Assembly (NCBI GenBank): GCA_019239825.1
Contig: JAFAZK010000323.1
Span: 1-50,427, forward strand
Direction: 5' to 3'
DNA: 50,427 bases
Source of the DNA: Verrucomicrobiota bacterium
GTDB taxonomy: Bacteria; Verrucomicrobiota; Verrucomicrobiia; Chthoniobacterales; JAFAMB01
In this document: in pieces, positions 1 to 9,553 of the stretch
Layout of the letters: each line of letters opens with the position of its first letter
Position numbering within the stretch: position 1 is the first letter of the stretch
Position numbers and translations under genes: made by a program
Notes under the pieces: generated by a model
Databases searched by the model: none
What the model was told of the DNA's origin: nothing
What the model saw: the letters and a program-made list of their open reading frames with translations, nothing else

Positions 1-299
1 GGAATCCCACAAACAAAGCGACCTCGCCCACTAGACTCCGGGCTCACAAGCCATCACCCCGGATCTCCCGTTGTTACGGTAAATCTATAGTTGAATCTGG
101 CGGTTAGGGCAAACGCTTTATCCGAGTGCTTTTAGCCGCAATCGTCCTCGGTCTCCGTTTCGGCGCCGACCCTTGATGATATGTCAGCTGACTCACGACA
201 TAGTCACCCGTGGAGCCTCATTCAACCAAGCGACAGGTCTCAAGGACGATTACGACTAAAGGCGAACCGCGGTACTTCAAACGACGGCTCGGCGCGCTT
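1..299. other. Intergenic, nothing recognised
   Basis: Sequence downstream of secA up to the window edge. Open frames here are short, have no ribosome binding site and resemble no family I know. No tRNA or rRNA signature is visible. Confidence 0.5.
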
Positions 300-383
300 C
301 CTGGCCTAGCATCGCGCCAGCTCCTCTTGGCCCGTCGCTACTTTGAGCAAGTTTTTGGGCAGTTCGGGAGCCTCGCCCCACCA
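300..383. repeat. Half copy of dispersed repeat family R1
   Basis: The stretch CGGGAGCCTCGCCCCACCA (365-383) is the terminal arm shared with the R1 elements at 4456-4757, 11843-12068 and 21751-22239. GGCTCGGCGCGC with a following CCTAGC (about 287-311) matches the inner hairpin arm of those elements. No left arm is visible, so this is a half or eroded element just past the secA stop. It could act as part of the secA 3' hairpin or terminator. Confidence 0.6.
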
Positions 384-390
384 GGTTTCT

Positions 391-3300
391 CTAGGCAATC
401 CGCCCGTGGCAGTTCTTGTACTTTTTACCGCTTCCACACGGACAGGGCTCGTTTCGACCCACCGTAACAGTCTTTTGCCGTTGAGGGATCACAAGCTCTA
501 CATCGCCTTCTCCATCGCCATTACCCGCGTGTTGTCCACCGCCTAGGCCAAGATTTTCCCGTCTAGGGATTGGCCCTGGTCCCGGGGGACGAGGGGCACC
601 GCCAGTCTGTGCCGGATCGGGAGCATTCAGGCCAAACGGGAGCGTAGCCAGGAACTGCTCGAAAGCCATGAGATTGGTGGTGCTCCTGAAAAGATTCGAA
701 AGGACCTCGCTCTTGATGCTGCCCATCAGTTGGCTGAACATGTCGTAGGCTTCCGCCTTGTACTCTACCAGGGGATCCTTCTGACCGTAACTCCTTAGAT
801 AAATACCCTCACGCAGTCCATCCATGGCGTAGAGGTGCTCTTGCCACAGCCGGTCGATCGCATTCAAAAGGATGTAGCGCTCCAGCCCAGCTACCGCTTC
901 GCTTTCCTCGTGCTGGACCTTTTGTCCGTAAGCAGTCTTGATCTTCTCGGTGATAAAGGCCGAGTTTTCCTCTAAAGTCCGCGTGTCTAACTTTGCGGTT
1001 GAACGGCTGAGAGCGAGCGGGAACGTCGTGTTAACCCATTGTAGCAATCCGTCGGGATTTGGATCTGAGCCATCGACCGGTTCGAGGTATTCGCGAACTT
1101 TCTCCGGTATAACTTCGTCGACGATCTCGAAAATCAGTTTCCGAGGCTCGGTGGTCTCAAGCGCCTCGTTTCGCAACGCGTAAATCACCTCGCGCTGCTT
1201 GTTCATGACGTCATCGAAATCCAGTGTCCGCTTTCGAATCTGATAATTCCGCTGTTCGACCCGCTTCTGGGCGGTTTCGACGCTCTTATTGAGCCAGACG
1301 TGTTCCAGCTCTTCTCCCTCTTTTAAGCCGAACCTTTCCATCATCGCCGTCATCCTCTCGGAGGCGCCGAAGTTCCGCATCAAATCATCTTCAAAGCTGA
1401 CGTAGAATCTTGAGGAGCCTGGGTCCCCTTGCCGGGCACAACGGCCTCGCAGCTGGCGGTCAACTCGGCGAGACTCATGTCGTTCGGTGGCAAGTACATG
1501 TAGGCCGCCTAGCTCCGGGACGCTGTCGCCCAACTTAATGTCGGTTCCCCGGCCTGCCATATTTGTTGATATGGTCACGGTGCCGCGCTGGCCGGCTCGT
1601 GCTACGATTTCCGCTTCTTGCCGGTGATACTTGGCGTTGAGAACGTTGTGCGGGATTTTCTCGCGCTTCAGCATTCGGGAGACGAGTTCCGAAGCATCCA
1701 CTGACGCGGTTCCAACCAAAACCGGCTGCCCCTTGGCGTAGCAGTTCTTGATCTCGTCGATTACCGCGTTGTACTTCTCACGGCGAGTCTTATAAATCCG
1801 ATCGTTAAAGTCCTTCCGAACACATGGCCGATTGGTCGGGATCACAACCACATCCAGCTTATAGATATCGTGAAATTCATTGGCCTCGGTCTCGGCCGTT
1901 CCGGTCATTCCGGACAATTTATGGTAGAGGCGGAAATAGTTCTGAATGGTGATCGTTGCTAAAGTTTGCGTCTCTCGGTCGATTTGGACACCTTCCTTCG
2001 CCTCAACCGCCTGATGCAGACCGTCGCTCCAACGGCGTCCCGGCATCTTGCGTCCCGTGTGCTCGTCCACGATGATGACTTTGTTCTCTTCGACCACGTA
2101 CTCGACGTCCCTCTCGAACAGGCAATACGCCCGCAGCAATTGCGAGATGTTGTGAATCCGTTCCGCCTGGCTGTCGCAGTATTGTTGTCTGGCCCGCTTT
2201 TTCTCGTCCTTCTGTTCCGGAGTTAAGTTCGGGTCTAGATCAATCTCCGTGAACTCGCTGATCAGATCGGGTAGAACAAATGCGTCCGGGTCATCCGGGT
2301 TTAGATACGAACGCCCCATCTCCGAGAGATCGGCTTCCTGTTGGCGCTCGTTAATGGCGAAGTAGAGCTCTTCCTTGAGAGCAACCAATTCGTCCTTTCG
2401 CGAATCCTGATAAAATGAGAGCTCGGATTTATCGAGCGCTTTTCGGTTTTCCGGGTCCTCCATCATCCGGAGAAGGCCCTTGTTTCTGGGCTGTCCCAGC
2501 TTGACCTTAAACAGTAGTCGACCGGCTTCCTCGGTATCACCTTTATCCAGAATTTCCTTAGCTTCCGAAGCCAGCCGGTTACAAAGCATTGTCTGACGCT
2601 TCACCAACTGTTCGACCAAGGGCTTAAACTTGTCGTACTGATGCGATGAGACGGTGGCGGGGCCACTGATGATCAACGGCGTTCTAGCTTCGTCGATCAG
2701 GATCGAATCAACCTCGTCGACAATCGCGTAATAGTGCCCTCGTTGCACCTGCTGCTCCTTCGAGGTGGCCATCCCATTATCGCGGAGATAGTCGAATCCG
2801 AATTCGCTGTTGGTACCGTAGGTGATGTCGCAGTCGTACTGCGCTTTCCTTTCGCCTGGCGATTGGTCATGCTGAATGCACCCGACCGACATACCAAGAA
2901 ACTTGTATATTTCTCCCATCCACTCGGCATCGCGTCTGGCCAAGTAATCGTTCACGGTAACCAGATGCGCGCCTCGTCCCGAAAGAGCGTTTAGGTAGAT
3001 AGGGCAGGTAGCAACCAACGTTTTACCTTCACCAGTCGCCATCTCGGCAATTTTTCCCTGGTGGAGCGCAATTCCGCCCATCAGCTGTACATCGAAGTGG
3101 ATCATGTTCCACGTCACGGGCTGATCGCAGACTTGCCAGGTTTTATCCCAATGTCGCCGGGCTGCATTCTTTACCAAAGCAAACGCTTCTGGGAGGATCT
3201 CGTTGAGACGGCGCGCTAACTCATCCGGATCATCGATGTTTGCTAAATCCGACTTCCAACCGAGGCTCTTAGCGAGAACCTCTTCATCGCTTAGCTTCTG

Positions 3301-3405
3301 GTACTCTTGTTCCAGCTCGTTGATCCGAGCGACCAACGGCTTAAGCCGGCGCACTTCGCGCTGGTTCTTTGATCCAAGGATCGCCTTTAATACCAAGTTA
3401 GGCAT
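391..3405 (-). CDS. secA: Preprotein translocase ATPase SecA
   Basis: SecA is the ATP-driven motor that pushes unfolded preproteins through SecYEG. The 1004-residue product shows the first nucleotide-binding fold (MATGEGKT, residues 122-129), the [16 protein letters not shown] block, the second motor half with [13 protein letters not shown], and the C-terminal zinc-binding SEC-C motif ([14 protein letters not shown], last 20 residues). It is about 100 residues longer than E. coli SecA. The extra length is a charged insertion of roughly 150 residues in the preprotein-binding region (about residues 260-420), a kind known from Bacteroidetes- and PVC-type SecAs. It is the last gene of ridA-pyrE-secA, starting 12 bases after the pyrE stop, so co-transcription is likely. 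Confidence 0.98.
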   Translation of the reverse strand: MPNLVLKAILGSKNQREVRRLKPLVARINELEQEYQKLSDEEVLAKSLGWKSDLANIDDPDELARRLNEILPEAFALVKNAARRHWDKTWQVCDQPVTWNMIHFDVQLMGGIALHQGKIAEMATGEGKTLVATCPIYLNALSGRGAHLVTVNDYLARRDAEWMGEIYKFLGMSVGCIQHDQSPGERKAQYDCDITYGTNSEFGFDYLRDNGMATSKEQQVQRGHYYAIVDEVDSILIDEARTPLIISGPATVSSHQYDKFKPLVEQLVKRQTMLCNRLASEAKEILDKGDTEEAGRLLFKVKLGQPRNKGLLRMMEDPENRKALDKSELSFYQDSRKDELVALKEELYFAINERQQEADLSEMGRSYLNPDDPDAFVLPDLISEFTEIDLDPNLTPEQKDEKKRARQQYCDSQAERIHNISQLLRAYCLFERDVEYVVEENKVIIVDEHTGRKMPGRRWSDGLHQAVEAKEGVQIDRETQTLATITIQNYFRLYHKLSGMTGTAETEANEFHDIYKLDVVVIPTNRPCVRKDFNDRIYKTRREKYNAVIDEIKNCYAKGQPVLVGTASVDASELVSRMLKREKIPHNVLNAKYHRQEAEIVARAGQRGTVTISTNMAGRGTDIKLGDSVPELGGLHVLATERHESRRVDRQLRGRCARQGDPGSSRFYVSFEDDLMRNFGASERMTAMMERFGLKEGEELEHVWLNKSVETAQKRVEQRNYQIRKRTLDFDDVMNKQREVIYALRNEALETTEPRKLIFEIVDEVIPEKVREYLEPVDGSDPNPDGLLQWVNTTFPLALSRSTAKLDTRTLEENSAFITEKIKTAYGQKVQHEESEAVAGLERYILLNAIDRLWQEHLYAMDGLREGIYLRSYGQKDPLVEYKAEAYDMFSQLMGSIKSEVLSNLFRSTTNLMAFEQFLATLPFGLNAPDPAQTGGAPRPPGPGPIPRRENLGLGGGQHAGNGDGEGDVELVIPQRQKTVTVGRNEPCPCGSGKKYKNCHGRIA

Positions 3406-3417
3406 AACTGCATTCTA

Positions 3418-3984
3418 TCATTTGCTTCCCGGCTTTACTGCCGGGATCGATACCAGGTCCGGCGGCAATTGATCCGGGCTGAACGCCTCTACGTTTAGAC
3501 GTACCAAACTTTCGAATCGACACCCAAAGTTTGGCCGGTGTTCGCCACTCCGGTCTACTATTGAACCAACTGCCACTACTGACCCACCATGTTGTTTTAC
3601 AATGTCGATCGTTTCCTGAACTTTTCCACCTCTGGTTACTACGTCCTCCGCCACCAGGAACCGTTCCCCCGATTCAATCGTAAAACCCCGTCGAAGAACG
3701 AGTTTACCATTCTCTTTTTCCGCGAAGATGTGCCGTTTACCTAGATGGCGCGCCACCTCTTGACCCACAATGATTCCGCCCAGAGCGGGCGAAACGACCG
3801 AATCACAATCGACATCCCTCAATTTGGCAGCCAGTTCGCCGCAGATTTGCGCGGCTAAATCCGCGTATTGCAATACGAGGGCGCACTGGAAATATTCGCG
3901 GCTGTGCAACCCGGAGCTGAGAATAAAATGGCCTCGCAGCAGCGCTCCGGATCGCTCGAATAACTCTACAATTGGTTCGGGCAC
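3418..3984 (-). CDS. pyrE: Orotate phosphoribosyltransferase
   Basis: Transfers the phosphoribosyl group of PRPP to orotate to give OMP, step 5 of de novo pyrimidine synthesis, in the cytoplasm. The 188-residue product has the family N-terminus (GHFILSSGLHSREYFQC), the substrate loop SPALGGIIVGQEVA, and the PRPP-binding loop FLVAEDVVTRGGKVQETI. The usual loop is VEDVVTTGGS; here TR replaces TT, a mild variation. Length is normal for the family. It sits 6 bases after ridA and 12 before secA in the same direction, so the three form a probable operon. Confidence 0.95.
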   Translation of the reverse strand: MPEPIVELFERSGALLRGHFILSSGLHSREYFQCALVLQYADLAAQICGELAAKLRDVDCDSVVSPALGGIIVGQEVARHLGKRHIFAEKENGKLVLRRGFTIESGERFLVAEDVVTRGGKVQETIDIVKQHGGSVVAVGSIVDRSGEHRPNFGCRFESLVRLNVEAFSPDQLPPDLVSIPAVKPGSK

Positions 3985-3990
3985 AGTGTT

Positions 3991-4386
3991 TCAGGAAGGT
4001 TTAAGAGCGATCGCCTCAATCTCAACTTTCGCGCCCTTGGGAAGGGCAGCTACTTGAACGGTAGAGCGAGCAGGCGATGCCTCTGGGAAGAATTCGCCGT
4101 AGACCTTATTCATTGCCACGAAATCGTTCAGATCAGTGAGAAAGACAGTGGTTTTCACGACGTGGGCGTAGGAGCTCCCTCCCGCCTTGAGTACAGCTCC
4201 CATGTTCTCGAGTACTTTTCGGGCCTGAGCAGTGACATCTTCGCCAATCAAATCACCTGTCTTTGGATCTATCGGAATTTGACCTGAGCAGAATAACAAT
4301 TGACCCGCCCCGATTGCCTGGGAGTAAGGCCCTATTGCGGCAGGAGCATCAGCCGAGGATACAACCGTCTTCATGGAGGCGTTCAA
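3991..4386 (-). CDS. ridA: RidA family reactive intermediate (enamine/imine) deaminase
   Basis: RidA proteins hydrolyse reactive 2-aminoacrylate and related enamines to keto acids plus ammonia, protecting PLP enzymes. The 131-residue product carries the full YjgF/YER057c/UK114 signature: APAAIGPYSQAI near the N-terminus, LFCSGQIPIDPKTG, and the conserved catalytic arginine in PARSTVQVAALPKGAKVEIEAIA. Either the first Met or the Met four residues later (4374) could be the start; the second fits the usual family start better. It is the first gene of the ridA-pyrE-secA group, directly downstream of a nested repeat that may hold the promoter. Confidence 0.95.
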   Translation of the reverse strand: MNASMKTVVSSADAPAAIGPYSQAIGAGQLLFCSGQIPIDPKTGDLIGEDVTAQARKVLENMGAVLKAGGSSYAHVVKTTVFLTDLNDFVAMNKVYGEFFPEASPARSTVQVAALPKGAKVEIEAIALKPS

Positions 4387-4421
4387 GGGTATTCAGAGAG
4401 GGCTCACTGTCAATGCAAAGG

Positions 4422-4804
4422 CGAGCGGGCGAGGTTGCGAAACGGCGAATAGGCGATGGTAGGGCGAAAAACTCGGCGCCGGGTGTTGGTAGGGGCGAGG
4501 CTCCCGACCGGACTAACGTTTTTGCCGGAGGTCTTTGGATTCGGATGGCCGGTCAGTGTTTCTACGCCAATACCCTCGCCGAGCCGAGATGCTCGTGTCA
4601 TCTTGGTTTTCGGTAGCGACACTCCGGCAGCGGCTCGGCGGGTTCTTCAGCCTAGCATCGCGTGAATTACTCAAAAGTTTCGAGGCCCCGGTAACGCGTT
4701 GGGTCGCGCGGGAGCCTCGCCCCACCAGTGACGCGCGCCGAGTTTTTTGCCCTACCAGCAGCGTATTCGCTGCATCGCCCGTTCGCCCATTCGTCGTTTC
4801 GCTA
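4422..4804. repeat. Nested palindromic element, R1 family
   Basis: Three nested arms are visible. Outermost is a word GCGAAACGGCGAATAGGCGA (4436-4455), inverted at about 4783-4802 with two mismatches. The middle 50-bp arms are 4456-4506 and 4709-4757: ATGGTAGGGCGAAAAACTCG on the left, inverted with few changes on the right, each next to the R1 core (TAGGGGCGAGGCTCCCG and CGGGAGCCTCGCCCCACCA). Inner hairpin parts lie near GCCGAGCCG/GGCTCGGCG. The right end reaches the stop codon of the neighbouring lpxD (4802-4804). No coding potential is evident inside. Confidence 0.8.
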
Positions 4805-5896
4805 GCTCCCGAGCCTTTTTTCCATCTCCGCCACCTTCGCTTCTAGCTCCTTCACGCGTTGGTTGAGCCGGGATAAACGCTTAAAATTCATGTTCTGCTG
4901 TATGAAGTCTCGCACAGGGACTGCCGGGCTGCCGATGACGGACTGCCGCGGGGCCACATCGCCGGTGACTCCCGCCTGAGGCCCAACTACGGCGTCGTCG
5001 CCGACAGACATATGATCCGGCAAACCCGCTTGACCACCGATCACGGCTCGTTCGCCGACTTTTGCGCTGCCGCCGATACCAACTTGCGCCACGATCAGGC
5101 AATTCCTACCGACCGTCACGTTGTGACCGATCTGAACCAAGTTATCGATTTTCGTACCACGACCGATTTTAGTCTCTCCCAGTGTTGCCCGGTCAATGCA
5201 GGTTCCGGCGCCAATCTCAACATCATCCTCTATCACCACGTGGCCGATCGAGTTGATGCGTACGATTTCCATATTGGCGTCAGTATTCTCAACGATTTGC
5301 TTCTTCTGTCGTGCAGCCTCAACGTTGCCTGGCTGCGGAGTCACGAAAGAGAAGCCATCGCCGCCAATACAGGCTCCGGGCTGAATGATCACTCGGTTCC
5401 CGATCTTGCACCGATCACCGACACTGACCCCCGGATGTAGCAAAGCCTTCTCGCCGATTTCGACATCGGCTCCGACGCTCACATTACAAATCAAACGCGA
5501 GCCCGTTCCGATCTTCGAGTTTGGGCCAACCCAACAATGCGGGCCGACGCTGACGTTTTCTCCGATCTTTGCCGCGGGATCGATTACAGCACTGGGATGG
5601 ATTCCGTCTGCAGAGTAAACCGGCTGCTCGAAAAGCTCCAATAGCCGAGCCAACGCTAGACGCGGACGAGAGACCAAGATGTAGTTTGGCACTTCGAGCG
5701 AGGCTAACTCCGCCGGAGCGATCGCGGTGGTTACGTGATTCTGCTTGAGAAGTCCTAACACATTGGCCGAAAGAACTAGAGCCAAGTCACCCGGTCCTCG
5801 GACCAAAGCAGGATGAACAATTCGTTCGACTACAACCGCAGGATCGCCCTGCAGCTTTCCATCCACGTATTTAGCGATTTCGCCTAGAGTCTTCAC
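4802..5896 (-). CDS. lpxD: UDP-3-O-acylglucosamine N-acyltransferase, copy 1
   Basis: LpxD adds the N-linked hydroxyacyl chain to UDP-3-O-acylglucosamine, the third step of lipid A synthesis, in the cytoplasm. The 364-residue product has the N-terminal uridine-binding domain ([15 protein letters not shown] onwards), a long left-handed beta-helix of hexapeptide repeats (about residues 105-325, e.g. [16 protein letters not shown]), the two conserved histidines (QIGHN and [11 protein letters not shown]) and a C-terminal charged helix ([19 protein letters not shown]). A second, equally long paralogue lies 139 bp upstream in the same direction. Both look intact, so their division of labour is unknown; acyl-chain preference is one possibility. 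The stop codon lies within the end of the adjacent repeat. Confidence 0.93.
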   Translation of the reverse strand: MKTLGEIAKYVDGKLQGDPAVVVERIVHPALVRGPGDLALVLSANVLGLLKQNHVTTAIAPAELASLEVPNYILVSRPRLALARLLELFEQPVYSADGIHPSAVIDPAAKIGENVSVGPHCWVGPNSKIGTGSRLICNVSVGADVEIGEKALLHPGVSVGDRCKIGNRVIIQPGACIGGDGFSFVTPQPGNVEAARQKKQIVENTDANMEIVRINSIGHVVIEDDVEIGAGTCIDRATLGETKIGRGTKIDNLVQIGHNVTVGRNCLIVAQVGIGGSAKVGERAVIGGQAGLPDHMSVGDDAVVGPQAGVTGDVAPRQSVIGSPAVPVRDFIQQNMNFKRLSRLNQRVKELEAKVAEMEKRLGS

Positions 5897-5924
5897 GGTT
5901 CTGAATCACGGGTTAACGAGTTGT

Positions 5925-6025
5925 ACGGTAGGGACGAGTTCCTGCTCGTCCGCACGCTATTTGATCTGTTGTCATCCTTCGTACCATACCGGGATAAGAG
6001 ACGAGCGGGACCTCGTCCCTACCGT
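5925..6025. repeat. Palindromic element between the two lpxD genes
   Basis: The sequence ACGGTAGGGACGAG with GCTCGTC (5925-5950) is repeated in inverse at 6000-6025 (GACGAGC with CTCGTCCCTACCGT), giving arms of about 26 bp with one or two mismatches around a ~50-bp centre. The transcript would fold into a strong hairpin in the 139-bp gap between the lpxD genes. That could attenuate or stabilise the shared message. It has no T-run typical of an intrinsic terminator. Confidence 0.75.
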
Positions 6026-6035
6026 TAGTGCAGAC

Positions 6036-7130
6036 CTACTCGCTCCCCAGCTTTTTCTGCAGATCAGCAACGGCCTTTTGCAGCTCTTTCAGTTGGCGTT
6101 GCATTGTTGGGAGACGTTTCAGTTGCACCTCGCGTTCCAGGAAATCCCGCATTGGTACAGCCGGGGTTGAGCCGACAGCTTGTTTGGCAGGCACGTTGCC
6201 GACAACGCCGGCTTGCGCCCAGATCACCGCATCATCACCGACGGTCATGTGGTCCGGCAACCCGGATTGTCCCCCCATGACAACGCGATCACCAACCTTC
6301 GAGCTGCCTCCGAGACCGGAGAGCGCTACGATTAAGCAATTGCGGCCGATGGTGGCATTGTGACCAATTTGAATCAGGTTATCGAGTTTGGTTCCGCTGC
6401 CTATCCGGGTCTCTCCCAGGGTGCCTCGATCAATGCAGGTACCGGCGCCGATCTCGACATGGTCTTCAATTACGACATTCCCGATCGAATTGACCCTGAC
6501 GATCTCGTGATTAAAGCTCGTAACCTCGGTTTTCTTATTCGGCCTGACTGATTCCACGCTCCCGCGTTCTGGCGTGACGAATGAAAAACCGTCAGCCCCA
6601 ATCGTCGCATTCGGTTGGATAATGACTTGGTCACCGATCTCACAACGATCCCCGATGAAGACACCGGCATGGACCAGAGTCTGGTTCCCGATTCTCACGT
6701 CGGCGCCGATGTTTACATTGCTGACCAATCGGCATCCGGCTCCAATCACGGTGTTCGGCCCGATCCAGCAATGGGGGCCGACACTCGTGTTTGCACCGAT
6801 CTTCGCGGTAGGATCAATTACCGCGCTGGGATGAATACCTTCAGTCGAATAAGCGGGGCGTTCGAATAACTCGAGTAGGCGAGCCAGCGCCAAACGCGGC
6901 CTCGGCACCAGCACAAAATTCGGTACATCGATTGGACCTAATTCCGCCGGGGCAACAGCATTTGTCACCTGATTCTGCTTGAGGAGCTCCAACACGTTTC
7001 CGGAAAGGACGAGAGCTAAGTCTTCCGGGCCTCGAACCAGTGCCGGGTGCACGACCCTCGTGATCGCAATATCGGCATTGCCGCGCAGCTCACCATCTAA
7101 GTACTTGGCGATTTGGCCCAAGGTTTTCAT
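6036..7130 (-). CDS. lpxD: UDP-3-O-acylglucosamine N-acyltransferase, copy 2
   Basis: A second LpxD-like acyltransferase of exactly the same length (364 residues) as the downstream copy. The order is the same: N-terminal domain (MKTLGQIAKYLDGEL), hexapeptide beta-helix (IGANTSVGPHCWIGPN and following), histidines in QIGHN and GLPDHMTVGDD, and a C-terminal helix (LPTMQRQLKELQKAVADLQKKL). Differences cluster in the turn after the first histidine (VALSGLGG against VAQVGIGG) and in the last coil (WAQAGVVGNVPAKQAV). Both catalytic histidines survive in both copies, so neither looks dead. This is an old tandem duplication. Which copy is the housekeeping LpxD cannot be decided from sequence alone. 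Confidence 0.9.
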   Translation of the reverse strand: MKTLGQIAKYLDGELRGNADIAITRVVHPALVRGPEDLALVLSGNVLELLKQNQVTNAVAPAELGPIDVPNFVLVPRPRLALARLLELFERPAYSTEGIHPSAVIDPTAKIGANTSVGPHCWIGPNTVIGAGCRLVSNVNIGADVRIGNQTLVHAGVFIGDRCEIGDQVIIQPNATIGADGFSFVTPERGSVESVRPNKKTEVTSFNHEIVRVNSIGNVVIEDHVEIGAGTCIDRGTLGETRIGSGTKLDNLIQIGHNATIGRNCLIVALSGLGGSSKVGDRVVMGGQSGLPDHMTVGDDAVIWAQAGVVGNVPAKQAVGSTPAVPMRDFLEREVQLKRLPTMQRQLKELQKAVADLQKKLGSE

Positions 7131-7317
7131 AGGGCCCTAACTAATTCGCGCACTAGCCCCAGCGTCAAGCAATGATCGGTACGCATGAGTTCACGCTTTT
7201 CGCGGGTGAGAAGTGAAAGGTGATTGGAGCCGAGCTATTCATCGCCCTTGGATTCAAAGGCCAGGTGCACAAATTTCACCTGAGTAATTTTTTGCGATCT
7301 TTCGCGGCTATTGATTC

Positions 7318-8133
7318 TCACGGGTTGTGAACTTCATACGTCTGCTGTACGAACATGTCCCAGGAATCGGTTTTCCCAGCGCTTAATTTACGGGTTACCG
7401 CCTCGCTGGTGGCCGTAGCTGCTCGGAAAACGACCGGCTTCGAGTCAGCGGTCGCGGCAATCTGCAGGTGCAAGACAGAGCCGGTTTTGGCGTAGAATGT
7501 GATCGCGTAACGATCAGGGCCAACCGGGTACTGACCAAGCTCGGCGCCGTTTAATACCAGATTGACGGCGCCGGTCGCATGTTGATCGCCGGGTTCAAAC
7601 CAGATCGTATAGGCGGCTACTCGGCCTTGATCGAGGTCCTCGCTCATCTCTTTCACCAGACCCCCGCTTGCCAGGGTTACCGCTCCGTGGGTAAGAGCAT
7701 TGCGCACCTCGGTGAGCGTATCGGCTGGCAACCGGTGTTGGGCTTCGGACCAAAGATAAAAAGCCAAGCGTCGGTCGACCTGATTCTGGTGCAGATAGGT
7801 CTTCCCGAGATTGGTCGTTTCCGGATCAATGTCCTGATCGGTTAGCTGGATGGTCTTGCTTTGCGGGTTGGGATCGTCGAACCCTCCGTTCATTAGAAGG
7901 GTCACCACCACTGTAACCAAAGCAATAACGCCAAGCCAGAGGCTGATGCGGATGGTTAGCGGCACCCACCATATGCTGGACCGGCGAGGACGATGGCGAC
8001 GTCTTCGTTTGGGAACGGTCGTGTTCAACTTTCGGGGAGAGGCCGGTGAACCACCAGACGGAACAGCTGACATAAAACCCCTAAATCCTGCCTTAAGTTG
8101 TGGCCAAAGCCAAGCCATTACCTTTTTTTGCAT
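7318..8133 (-). CDS. Membrane-anchored protein of unknown function
   Basis: I do not recognise this 271-residue protein. Residues 1-50 are basic and low-complexity (PKRRRRHRPRRSS). A single membrane span follows (about 58-80, WWVPLTIRISLWLGVIALVTVVVTLLM). The remaining ~190 residues should be extracytoplasmic. This part has beta-rich stretches and a helical segment around LGKTYLHQNQVDRRLAFYLWSEAQHRLPADT. The arginine-rich stretch before the span fits the positive-inside rule and N-in topology. It stands alone on the minus strand upstream of the lpxD pair with a 187-bp gap, so it may have its own promoter. Function not predicted. Confidence 0.75.
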   Translation of the reverse strand: MQKKVMAWLWPQLKAGFRGFMSAVPSGGSPASPRKLNTTVPKRRRRHRPRRSSIWWVPLTIRISLWLGVIALVTVVVTLLMNGGFDDPNPQSKTIQLTDQDIDPETTNLGKTYLHQNQVDRRLAFYLWSEAQHRLPADTLTEVRNALTHGAVTLASGGLVKEMSEDLDQGRVAAYTIWFEPGDQHATGAVNLVLNGAELGQYPVGPDRYAITFYAKTGSVLHLQIAATADSKPVVFRAATATSEAVTRKLSAGKTDSWDMFVQQTYEVHNP

Positions 8134-8156
8134 TCGTGCAGGCGAATGTGAGCAAA

Positions 8157-8250
8157 TCGGAGGGGCGTCGCATTCCGCTCTGTTAGCCCCCCCGGATGTC
8201 GACGCCAGGAACCGTTGTAGCTAACCCGTTAAGAAAGACGCGACGCCCAA
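8157..8250. repeat. Dispersed repeat family R4, copy 1
   Basis: GAGGGGCGTCGCATTCCGC at the left is partly inverted at the right (GCGACGCCC), with TTAGC/GCTAAC as inner arms. The inverse of 28706-28762 aligns with this copy over about 55 bp (GGGGCGTTGCATTCCGC, then TTAGC, then ATGTCGGCG against ATGTCGACG). The two loci are therefore members of one family about 20 kb apart in opposite orientation. Confidence 0.65.
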
Positions 8251-8299
8251 GGTTTGAGGGGTACGTGCAATGCGCGGAGGAATCCGGGGCGTGAGAGAC

Positions 8300-8409
8300 A
8301 CCTAGCGCAGCGGCTCGGCGAGCGTCTTGCTGTAGCAACCATGATCAGCCGAGCGAATGCCGCCACCTCCGACAAAACGGAGGGGTCGTCCAGGAGCCTT
8401 GCCCCACCA
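8300..8409. repeat. Half copy of repeat family R1
   Basis: AGGAGCCTTGCCCCACCA (8392-8409) is a slightly diverged R1 terminal arm. CGCAGCGGCTCGGCGAGCG near 8304 matches the inner hairpin arm. It is followed by the word TCACCTTTCACCAATCACC, the same low-complexity vocabulary that flanks other R1 copies. The left arm is missing. Confidence 0.55.
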
Positions 8410-8431
8410 ATCACCTTTCACCAATCACCTT

Positions 8432-8842
8432 TTAGCTCGCGGCCAGCCCCAACACGCCTTCAAATTCGTTCTGGGATAGCGACATCACCGAAAGCCGTGA
8501 TTGTCGCAGCAAAGGGATTTGGGCGAGCGCGGGATTGGATTTGATCTGATCCAAGGTTACCGGTGGTTTAACCGGTCGGATCGGTTTGATTTCGACGGCC
8601 GACCAGTCGCCGCTGGTTGCGGTGGGGTCCGGAAAAGCTTCTCGACTCACCTCAGCAATGCCCACCACGGCTTTGCCGTTGACGCTGTGGTAGTACAGTA
8701 CCTGGTCGCCCGACTTCATCGAACGAAGGTTGTTTCTAGCTTGGAAATTGCGGACGCCTGTCCAATCAGTCTTGCCGTCCGCCACAAACTGGTCCCAGGA
8801 ATAGGCAGTGGGTTCTTGCTTAACCAGCCAGTATTGACTCAT
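8432..8842 (-). CDS. EVE domain protein (PUA-like fold)
   Basis: A single EVE domain of 136 residues: MSQYWLVKQEPTAYSWDQFV at the start, then WTGVRNFQARNNLRSMKSGDQVLYYHSV, then GIAEVSREAFPDPTA. EVE domains form a pocket that reads modified bases and are related to YTH and PUA domains. Single-domain bacterial members of this type (YwkB/THYN1-like) are common and their ligand is mostly unknown. The gene is divergent from tmk with a 72-bp gap that must hold both promoters. No restriction genes lie next to it, so a defence role is not indicated by context. Confidence 0.93.
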   Translation of the reverse strand: MSQYWLVKQEPTAYSWDQFVADGKTDWTGVRNFQARNNLRSMKSGDQVLYYHSVNGKAVVGIAEVSREAFPDPTATSGDWSAVEIKPIRPVKPPVTLDQIKSNPALAQIPLLRQSRLSVMSLSQNEFEGVLGLAAS

Positions 8843-8914
8843 TTCTGCAAATATAGTGGCATTCGGGCGATCTTTGAATTCGTTTGTCTGTGTTAATCGA
8901 CATGAGTTGCACTA

Positions 8915-9553
8915 ATGCCTGGACTTTTTTTTAGCTTTGAAGGCGGAGAAGCCTGCGGTAAATCGACTCAGGTTGCCCGCCTGATTCGAAAATTGGAATC
9001 CCTGGGGCATAAGGTCCTTTCGATCCGAGAGCCGGGTTCGACGCAGGCCGGAGAGGCGATTCGTAATCTTTTGCTCCATTCGGATCAGGGCATCAGTCTG
9101 ACTCCTGAGGCAGAGCTCCTTCTCTTCGGCGCCAGCCGGGCCCAACTGGTAGAAGAACTGATTCGACCTGGACTTAATGCCGGCAAAACCGTTGTGGCGG
9201 ACCGGTTTACTGATTCGACCACGGTTTACCAGGGGATCGCGCGTGGGTTGGACCTGAAATTCATTCGCAAACTGGAAGAGTTTGTTTGTGCCGGCTTGCG
9301 GCCAGCTATCACCTTTTTGCTGGATCTTGATCTTGAGACGATCCGGAACCGGCGGCTACGCCGAGTCCGCCCGGTGAATGGTCCTGACCGAATTGAGGAA
9401 CTTCCTTTAGAGTTCCACCGCAAGGTTAGGGAAGGTTACCTGCAGCTAGCCAACGAGTTCCCCGAACGAATCAAGGTAATTGATGCTGCTCGATCGCCAG
9501 ACGAAGTCGAAGCTGCCATTTGGAAGGAGATCAATGCCGTTCTTGGTCGATGA
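8915..9553 (+). CDS. tmk: Thymidylate kinase
   Basis: Phosphorylates dTMP to dTDP with ATP, a required step of dTTP supply, in the cytoplasm. The 212-residue product has the P-loop FEGGEACGKST at residues 8-18, the substrate motif VADRFTDSTTVYQG (the usual DRY/DRF), and an arginine-rich lid (RNRRLRRVRPVNGPDRIEE). Length is normal. It overlaps the start of holB by 20 bases, a common tmk-holB pairing that links nucleotide supply and the replisome clamp loader. Confidence 0.97.
   Translation: MPGLFFSFEGGEACGKSTQVARLIRKLESLGHKVLSIREPGSTQAGEAIRNLLLHSDQGISLTPEAELLLFGASRAQLVEELIRPGLNAGKTVVADRFTDSTTVYQGIARGLDLKFIRKLEEFVCAGLRPAITFLLDLDLETIRNRRLRRVRPVNGPDRIEELPLEFHRKVREGYLQLANEFPERIKVIDAARSPDEVEAAIWKEINAVLGR

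Noticed and set aside
210-546. Small plus-strand frames opposite the secA end
   Set aside because: They translate the R1 arm and the antisense of secA and have no family features.
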